Positions 30,640 through 35,124 of a DNA stretch of 35,124 bases are shown in pieces. The position numbers and the translations under genes were made by a program. The notes below the pieces were generated by a model. That model was not told the origin of the DNA. It did no database searches and saw only the letters and a program-made list of their open reading frames with translations. Origin of the DNA: an uncultured bacterium (GTDB taxonomy: Bacteria > Verrucomicrobiota > Kiritimatiellia > RFP12 > UBA1067); assembly GCA_902775595.1 (NCBI GenBank), contig CACYNF010000018.1, positions 1 to 35,124 on the forward strand, read 5' to 3'. Each line of letters begins with the position of its first letter. Position 1 is the first letter of the stretch.

Positions 30640-30747
30640 TGGGCCCATCTCGAAAGAACCTACTTTCTTGACCGGGTGCACACTATTCTAACGAATCGCG
30701 CTACTCGCCTGGTTTCGATGAAAGCCGCGATCCGGACGTTTCGAGTG

Positions 30748-30756
30748 TGGTATAAT
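30748..30756 (+). promoter_or_regulatory. Extended -10 promoter of the GntR/LacI-type regulator
   Basis: TGG plus TATAAT (30751-30756). A GGAGG ribosome binding site (30769-30773) precedes the ATG at 30779. The promoter lies about 50 bp from the right end of insertion sequence A, so IS insertion cut any operon link from the glycyl-radical genes. Confidence 0.65.
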
Positions 30757-30778
30757 GTACATGGGCCTGGAGGCAGAG

Positions 30779-31870
30779 ATGGCGGAAGACAAGGCAAAAT
30801 ACAGAAAGATCTTCGAATACCTCAGGAAGGAAATACGGGATGGGCGCTACCCGCGCGGCGTTCCGCTTCCGTCCGAGGAGTCGCTTGTCCGCAAGTACAA
30901 TGTTTCGCGCATAACGGCAGTGCGCGCGATGGACGAACTGGTGAAGTGCGGGCTAGTCTACCGCAAGCGCGGAGCGGGCACTTTCGCGACGAAGACGGCG
31001 GCCCTGGAGTCTGGGCGGATCGGGCTCATCATGCCGAGTCTTTCGTTCGGGGAGGTGTTCCCGTGCATCTGCCAGGGGCTGATGCGGTGTGCGCAGAAGG
31101 ACGGATACACTCTTCTCCTCGGCGACATCTCCGCCGCAACGCCCGCAAAACGCGCGGTCGAGGCGGCGAAAGTCGCACGCGCCTTCGTCAAGCAGCGCGT
31201 CGCCGGTGTGGTGCTGCAGCCACTCGCGTTCCTGAAGTCCCCCGACAGGGTGACGCGCGAGATACTCGCCCTGTTCGACGGCGCGGAGATTCCAGTCGTT
31301 CTCATCGACAGGAACGTAAGTCTCGGACAGGATCCGATCCGGCACGACTTCGTCGGCATAGACAACTTTGCCGCGGGGCGCGCCCTTGGAGAGCATGTCG
31401 TCGCGCAGGGAGCGAAAAGGGTTCGGTTCCTGATGCGTCCCGAGTGCGCCACGGTAATCCGCGACAGACTCGCGGGAGCCGCTGTCGCCGTCGGGAATCG
31501 CGGCGGGGCGGAGTTCGAAATCGTTGCGGAGCCCGACGACGTTGCGGTGCTTGCGTCGGTTTTCCGGAAGAAGAGCCGACCAGACGCCGTCATCTGCGAG
31601 TCCGACTACGTCGCCGCGGTCTTGCGCAACACGCTCGACAAGCTGGGGCTTTCCGTGCCGAAGGACGTGATGCTCGCCGGCTTCGACGACGTGCGCTGCT
31701 CCGTCACGATGTTCCCCCCGCTGACGACGGTGCACCAGCCGTGCGAGGACATCGCGCTCGTCGCCTACCGTGCGCTTCGCGAGCGCATGCGCGATCCGTC
31801 GCTCCCGCCGCGCCGCATCCTCGTTCCCGCTCCGCTCGTCGTGCGCGAGTCGACACACCGAACCCGATAG
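30779..31870 (+). CDS. GntR-type DNA-binding domain fused to LacI-type sugar sensor
   Basis: This is a 363-residue transcription regulator. Residues about 5-72 are a winged helix of the GntR family (YRKIFEYLRKEIRDGRYPRG, then LPSEESLVRKYNVSRITAVRAM). The remainder is a periplasmic-binding-like sensor (IGLIMPSLSFGEVFPCI; PVVLIDRNVSL; FVGIDNFAAGRALGEHV; PDAVICESDYVAAVL; GFDDVRCSVTMFPPLTTV), as in AraR-like regulators. Start 30779 is chosen for its GGAGG; the ATGs at 30755 and 30761 overlap or abut the -10 box. It probably senses a sugar and controls the transporter and radical-enzyme genes upstream. Confidence 0.92.
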   Translation: MAEDKAKYRKIFEYLRKEIRDGRYPRGVPLPSEESLVRKYNVSRITAVRAMDELVKCGLVYRKRGAGTFATKTAALESGRIGLIMPSLSFGEVFPCICQGLMRCAQKDGYTLLLGDISAATPAKRAVEAAKVARAFVKQRVAGVVLQPLAFLKSPDRVTREILALFDGAEIPVVLIDRNVSLGQDPIRHDFVGIDNFAAGRALGEHVVAQGAKRVRFLMRPECATVIRDRLAGAAVAVGNRGGAEFEIVAEPDDVAVLASVFRKKSRPDAVICESDYVAAVLRNTLDKLGLSVPKDVMLAGFDDVRCSVTMFPPLTTVHQPCEDIALVAYRALRERMRDPSLPPRRILVPAPLVVRESTHRTR

Positions 31871-32004
31871 GGATTCCCCGCAGGCTATCTCACCAGACAG
31901 GTATCTCCAGTTCGTCAAAGCGGTCAAAATATCTGCATCGACTACGTAGAGCCGCATGGCGGCAGGGCGACGGTCGCGATGGCTATGGCGAGGCTTTTCA
32001 TTGG
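31871..32004 (-). pseudogene. Gene relic with broken frames
   Basis: On the minus strand the start MRLYVVDA (from 31957) resembles the first strand of a PIN-type nuclease. The continuation YFDRFDELEIPVW and stop (31890) is in another frame, as after a one-base loss. A competing reading upstream is MKSLAIAIATVALPPCGST and stop, which looks like a signal peptide. The stretch is therefore a mosaic of decayed coding sequence. I cannot name the original gene with confidence. Confidence 0.35.
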
Positions 32005-33240
32005 CTATGCGGAAAATGCACGACTCTGCTTCATGAAATCAGGCAGATTCTCATGAATTATGCCGTTGCGCCTTTGTATGATGTCGTTGCGGGTCAAGAC
32101 GAACTTCGGATAGTTGTCGCGAATCTTCTCCAGAGAATTATATTCCCTGTCCTCGGTTGCCTTGTCGGCCGTTATTGTCATCGCGACTTGGGCGTAGGCA
32201 TAGTCCGCGTCTCCACGCCGGAAGATGAAATCACATTCGAGCGCGCCTATTCGTCCGATGCTCACCGAATAGCCATGTGCGCGTGCGTATATATAGACAA
32301 TGTTTTCAAGCGTCGGGCCAAAGTTGATTCTGTTGTCGGTGTTTGTCGCGAAGTAGAACCCAAGGTCTGAAAGATAGAATTTCTGCTCACCGCCGATCGA
32401 GCGTCGTGACTTGAGATCAAAGCGGTTGCATTCGCAGAGTATCTTGGCATCTTTGAGGATTGTTATGTATCGGTTGAGTGTTTCGCGCTTGATGTGGATG
32501 CCGGATTTATCCATGTCTTCCAGAAGATTGGTCAGGCTGGTTGTAGCGCCGAAATTGTTGATGAGATAGGTTTGGACGCTTTGGAATGCAGCAACATTGC
32601 GGATTTTTATTCTCTTCTTAATGTCCTTCTGGAAGATTTCGGCAATGACACTTGAGATGTAGGTTTTTCGGTCTTCCGGATTGTCGTATTGCAATGCCTT
32701 TGGGAAGCCACCTTGTCGTAGAAACTCGTCGAATTCAGCGACAACATCATGGGAAATTGTTTTACCGAGAAACTCTTTCATGCCAAGATATTCGTCGAAG
32801 GTGAGGGGAAACATCTCGAACTCGATATAACGCCCTGTCAGTTTCGTGACGAGCTCTCCGCTGAGCAGATAGGAGTTGGAGCCGGTGATGAATATAGAGT
32901 GCCGTCCCTCTTCCCGAAAGGCATTGACAACTTCTTCAAAGTCGGTTACATTCTGCACCTCATCGATGAAGAGATAGGTTAAGCCCTCTTTTGGGGTGCG
33001 TTCGTCTATCAGTTTCTCCAGTTGGTCGACGGTCTTGATTTTTCGGTATTTCCTCAAGTCCAAGTCGAGATATACGATATGATTGTCGTCAATCCCATTT
33101 TCGTGCAACTCTTGCGCGATGGATTCCATTAGACAGGACTTGCCACACCGCCTGACGCCAGTTATGGCTTTAATCAAATCGCTGTCGTGGTAAAAACCGC
33201 GAATGGGTCTAAGGTAGTTCTCTCGCTTGTAAACGCTCAT
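32005..33240 (-). CDS. AAA-family ATPase with DUF4143 domain
   Basis: This 411-residue protein has Walker A GVRRCGKS (28-35), Walker B LTYLFIDE (87-94) followed by VQN, and the sensor stretch FITGSNSYLLSGELVTKLTG (split across FITGSNSY and LLSGELV) typical of DUF4143 ATPases. The C-terminal DUF4143 part shows LNRYITILKDAKILCECNRF and KFYLSDLGFYFA. Such proteins are frequent in anaerobic gut bacteria and archaea, often near mobile DNA; their role is unknown. Start 33240 (MSVYKREN) is chosen over the upstream ATG because a -10 box (TACAAT) lies 9 nt before it. Codon use is more AT-rich than the core genes, suggesting transfer. Confidence 0.88.
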   Translation of the reverse strand: MSVYKRENYLRPIRGFYHDSDLIKAITGVRRCGKSCLMESIAQELHENGIDDNHIVYLDLDLRKYRKIKTVDQLEKLIDERTPKEGLTYLFIDEVQNVTDFEEVVNAFREEGRHSIFITGSNSYLLSGELVTKLTGRYIEFEMFPLTFDEYLGMKEFLGKTISHDVVAEFDEFLRQGGFPKALQYDNPEDRKTYISSVIAEIFQKDIKKRIKIRNVAAFQSVQTYLINNFGATTSLTNLLEDMDKSGIHIKRETLNRYITILKDAKILCECNRFDLKSRRSIGGEQKFYLSDLGFYFATNTDNRINFGPTLENIVYIYARAHGYSVSIGRIGALECDFIFRRGDADYAYAQVAMTITADKATEDREYNSLEKIRDNYPKFVLTRNDIIQRRNGIIHENLPDFMKQSRAFSA

Positions 33241-33249
33241 GATGGTTGT

Positions 33250-33279
33250 ATTGTACCATATATTTTGCCGGATGGTCAA
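33250..33279 (-). promoter_or_regulatory. Promoter of the DUF4143 ATPase
   Basis: On the minus strand TTGACC (33274-33279) and TACAAT (33250-33255) are 18 bp apart with TGG before the -10. Only 9 nt separate the -10 from the ATG, again predicting a leaderless or near-leaderless mRNA. Confidence 0.7.
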
Positions 33280-33624
33280 GTTAAGGGGGCTGAAAATGCG
33301 TATTCGTAAGATTTTAACCTGTTAACGGTCGCGATTCTTCATTGAATCAGTGAAATCCCCTCTTTAGGGGGGGGGCTTTGTCTTGATTTGCCAACTGCAT
33401 CTCCGTGCTCAACCCGAAGATCACGAAAGGGCAGACGAAGAGCTACATCCTTACGGTCACGCCTGCTACCACGGTGCACATCACCGACCGCATGGGCAAG
33501 GTGTCGTTGGAGCTGTGAAATTGCTCGGGGCCATATCTTCAGCAGATGCTTTTTGAGCGCGATCGCGACGGCTTCGAACGCGGCAAACTGACGATTCTAG
33601 ATTGACACGTTGGCCGTATCTCCC
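33280..33624 (+). other. Gap with a coding remnant and a G tract
   Basis: CCCC-TCTTTA-GGGG forms a stem at about 33357-33370 that runs into a nine-G tract (33367-33375). From 33393 to the stop at 33516-33518, one plus-strand frame reads NCISVLNPKITKGQTKSYIL, then TVTPATTVHITDRMGKVSLEL, a plausible beta-rich protein end with no start. It is probably the 3' remnant of a gene whose 5' part is lost. The rest of the gap up to the IS shows nothing recognisable. Confidence 0.4.
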
Positions 33625-33631
33625 CAGTTTG

Positions 33632-35026
33632 TCAAATAGAAAAGACACTCTGTAAGTAACTTGGCGGTTTTTGGTTTGCCAAATACTGGACACTCACTCT
33701 TCGTTCCTCTGCGCGACTCAGGCGTTGGTTGTTGATGATGCGGCGTGTCCCTTCGCGGTGAAGTCCAGCCGTCCCCGAAGGGGTGGCGCGAAGCGCCAAG
33801 GCTGGACGAGCCGCGAAGGGAGAGAGGTCTTCGCCGGCATGTTTGGCCTTGTCGTATGCCGCCTGTATGCGCCGTATCTTGCGCAGCCGCTTGATCACGC
33901 GCCTGTAGAGCTCCATCCCGCTGAGGCGGGATCTTTGCGTCTTCAGCGCGGCTTCCTGCTTGGGCGTGAGCACGTGTTCTTCGAGTACCCTCTGGTACGG
34001 GGTCCTTGGCGTGTCGTATGTGCACTTGTAGCCCTTGCCGTCCGGGCGCTTCTCCTTCGACACGAGCATCTTGCACGGGCAGAAGAAGTTGCGGAAGTCC
34101 GACCAGTCGTCGCAGAGCTTGACGAGCTCGTCCTGCAGCGACGGGCAGTCGAGCCTGACCTCCCCGAAGAGCTGCCGCCCCGACGACCTGTTCTTCTCCT
34201 CGACGTGGGCGTTGTCGTTGCTGTGCCGTGGCCTGGACCGCCACAGGAACGGCTTCGTCGCCTTGCTTCCCAGATAGGCCGCGACATGGTTGTTCAGCGT
34301 CTCGCCTCCGTTGTCGGAATGCATGGCTAGTATGCCGAACGGGAACTTGCCTTCGATGTGCCTCAGCGCCTCCAACGTCGCATGCTGGCCCCTGTTCCAC
34401 GTCGGGCAGAGGACCGTCCACTGCGTCTTTCGGTCCGTGCCGTCGAGGATCCAGAAGAAGTTGTCCGAGGGGTCGCCGCCTCCGAGGGCGAAGGTGTCGA
34501 TCTGCGCGTCGCCCGGCGGGACGTTGCAGGCCATGACGACTTCCCCTGACGCGCATGGCGTGTCGGCCTTGACCTCGTTGCGCGCACCGCGCCCGGACCG
34601 CTTGTTGCCCCTCGCCCATCCGGGCTTCACCCTGGCCTCCCCGGCCAGAAGGCGCGACATCGTGCGGTCGCTCATGGCGAGCAGTTGCGCCCTGATGTCT
34701 GGCTTGATGTGCGCAACCTGCGTCGCGTATTCTTCCGCCCATCGTTCCACTTCTGCCTTGAAGTATGGAAGGCAGGGGCATCCGGCCTCCCGCCAGACCT
34801 TCTTCAGCACATCGGCGACATCCTCGCCATATGTCTTCCCTCTGCCCTTGCGCTCGTGGAACTTCCGGTTCCCGGTCAACAGGCGGTTCGCGTATTTTCG
34901 CTCATAGCCAGTCGTCTCGCACACCTCGTCGAGGATGCGCATTCGCTTGGCCCGGTCCGCTTGGGCATACGCCCTGCGTCTCGTGCCGATGTATTCGTTC
35001 GTTGCCTTTCGCGACATGTTTCCCAT
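33632..35026 (-). CDS. DDE transposase of insertion sequence B
   Basis: This 464-residue homologue of the transposase at 29206-30603 shares the start (M-x-NMSRK), the helix-turn-helix (ILDEVCETTGYERKYANRLL) and the triad: Asp177 (GDAQIDTFAL), Asp238 (MHSDNGGE) and Glu276 (NDNAHVEEKN). It ends with SVQYLANQ (inner repeat) and a stop inside the outer repeat. ALRATPSGTAGL is encoded by the structured element at 33748-33821. The protein appears intact, so the element may be active and could supply transposase to the other copy. Identity to the sister protein is roughly half by eye. Confidence 0.88.
   Translation of the reverse strand: MGNMSRKATNEYIGTRRRAYAQADRAKRMRILDEVCETTGYERKYANRLLTGNRKFHERKGRGKTYGEDVADVLKKVWREAGCPCLPYFKAEVERWAEEYATQVAHIKPDIRAQLLAMSDRTMSRLLAGEARVKPGWARGNKRSGRGARNEVKADTPCASGEVVMACNVPPGDAQIDTFALGGGDPSDNFFWILDGTDRKTQWTVLCPTWNRGQHATLEALRHIEGKFPFGILAMHSDNGGETLNNHVAAYLGSKATKPFLWRSRPRHSNDNAHVEEKNRSSGRQLFGEVRLDCPSLQDELVKLCDDWSDFRNFFCPCKMLVSKEKRPDGKGYKCTYDTPRTPYQRVLEEHVLTPKQEAALKTQRSRLSGMELYRRVIKRLRKIRRIQAAYDKAKHAGEDLSPFAARPALALRATPSGTAGLHREGTRRIINNQRLSRAEERRVSVQYLANQKPPSYLQSVFSI
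33748..33821. repeat. Two-hairpin three-way-junction element inside transposase B
   Basis: Outer stem TCCCTTCGCGG (33748-33758) pairs with CCGCGAAGGGA (33811-33821). The internal loop is TGAA/GAG. Inner stem GTCCAGCC (33763-33770) pairs with GGCTGGAC (33800-33807). Hairpins CCCC-GAA-GGGG (33773-33783) and GGCGC-GAA-GCGCC (33785-33797) match those in transposase A. The second hairpin is closed by T-A here and by C-G there, a compensatory change. Confidence 0.85.
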
Positions 35027-35032
35027 GCCTCC

Positions 35033-35062
35033 ATTTTACGCATAGTGTCCAGTATTTGGCAA
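35033..35062 (-). promoter_or_regulatory. Promoter of transposase B, overlapping the inner terminal repeat
   Basis: On the minus strand TTGCCA (35057-35062) and TAAAAT (35033-35038) are 18 bp apart, with 6 nt to the ATG at 35026. The -35 and most of the spacer lie inside the perfect inner repeat, so transposase could repress its own transcription. Confidence 0.6.
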
Positions 35063-35124
35063 ACGGGGTCGTCCGAAGCCTTGCCCGCCTTTGTTGAGAG
35101 TGTCCGTTATTATGGCAAACTGCG

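Larger units (their letters stand above)
29200..30697 (-). mobile_element. Insertion sequence A, about 1.5 kb, DDE transposase, double terminal repeats
   Basis: The ends are imperfect inverted repeats. The left GGTTCGTCAAGTAGAACG, followed by TGCACCCG, matches the right end read inward (GATTCGTTAGAATAGTG, then TGCACCCG). A second, subterminal pair occurs at about 29247-29270 and 30620-30641. One transposase gene fills the element. The stop codon of the transposase lies inside the outer left repeat. No clear target duplication is visible. The same type of element is at 33625-35122. Confidence 0.85.
33625..35122 (-). mobile_element. Insertion sequence B, about 1.5 kb, same type as insertion sequence A
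   Basis: Outer ends: CAGTTTGTCAAATAGAAAAG, then ACACTCT (left), and its imperfect inverse CAGTTTGCCATAATAACGG, then ACACTCT (right, ending at about 35122). Inner repeats GTTTGCCAAATACTGGACAC plus T at 33674-33694 and 35044-35064 are a perfect 21-bp inverted pair. Element length, gene order and spacing match insertion sequence A, but the sequences have diverged. The right flank is only two bases, so a target duplication cannot be checked. Confidence 0.85.

Noticed and set aside
29190..30705. Target-site duplication around insertion sequence A
   Set aside because: Bases flanking the two outer ends (ACCCC on the left, GCGCT on the right) do not match, so none can be claimed.
30676..32370. Plus-strand 564-codon open frame over the regulator
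   Set aside because: It is out of frame with the clear GntR/LacI regulator and runs on opposite the DUF4143 gene; the protein is Arg-rich noise.

Overview
The window is GC-rich bacterial DNA with third-position GC bias. It carries extended -10 promoters (TGG followed by TATAAT-like hexamers), several probably leaderless genes, a Tol/Exb-type envelope operon, a bacterial alpha-2-macroglobulin, a GH3 beta-glucosidase and a glycyl-radical enzyme. Together these suggest a Gram-negative, anaerobic, carbohydrate-using bacterium. A gut or anoxic member of the PVC group (Kiritimatiellota/Verrucomicrobiota-like) fits best, but this is an inference from gene content and style, not from a marker phylogeny.

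Layout. 1-1297: repeat-rich non-coding DNA, then a RelB/RelE-type toxin-antitoxin pair. 1298-4229: ABC transporter ATPase and FtsX-domain permease. 4331-6739: GH3 beta-glucosidase with permuted domains. 6855-8716: arginyl-tRNA synthetase and tRNA-Ser(CGA). 8864-17575: TolQ/ExbB, TolR/ExbD, a giant TolA-like coiled-coil protein and a thioester alpha-2-macroglobulin. 17649-17819: tRNA-Asp and tRNA-Gln. 17885-19736: SDR oxidoreductase and a membrane-tailed metallophosphoesterase. 19806-24826: phosphomannomutase, TPR lipoprotein, CvpA-like protein, ECF sigma factor, probable anti-sigma protein and an exported TIM-barrel protein, mostly overlapping. 24901-31870: sugar MFS porter, glycyl-radical enzyme, its activase (3' end destroyed by an insertion sequence) and a GntR/LacI-type regulator. 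32005-35124: a DUF4143 ATPase, gene relics and a second copy of the same IS type.

The genes form a few plausible systems. One is an envelope machine powered by a proton-channel pair (TolQR-like) acting through a TolA-like periplasmic rod next to an alpha-2-macroglobulin. Another is an ECF sigma/anti-sigma cassette embedded in a surface-related operon. A third is a sugar-uptake and radical-enzyme fermentation locus with its own regulator.

The most unusual theme is short structured or tandem repeats placed in frame inside real genes: argS twice, the ABC permease, the alpha-2-macroglobulin three times, the glycyl-radical enzyme, and both transposases. Several also have intergenic copies. The best case is a 74-nt two-hairpin, three-way-junction element in both transposase genes. 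Its loops and hairpins are conserved while its outer stems differ completely and still pair perfectly. A second theme is leaderless expression: in seven genes the -10 hexamer lies only 6-11 nt before the ATG. Both IS copies also carry two terminal-repeat sites at each end with identical spacing (47 and 56 bp).
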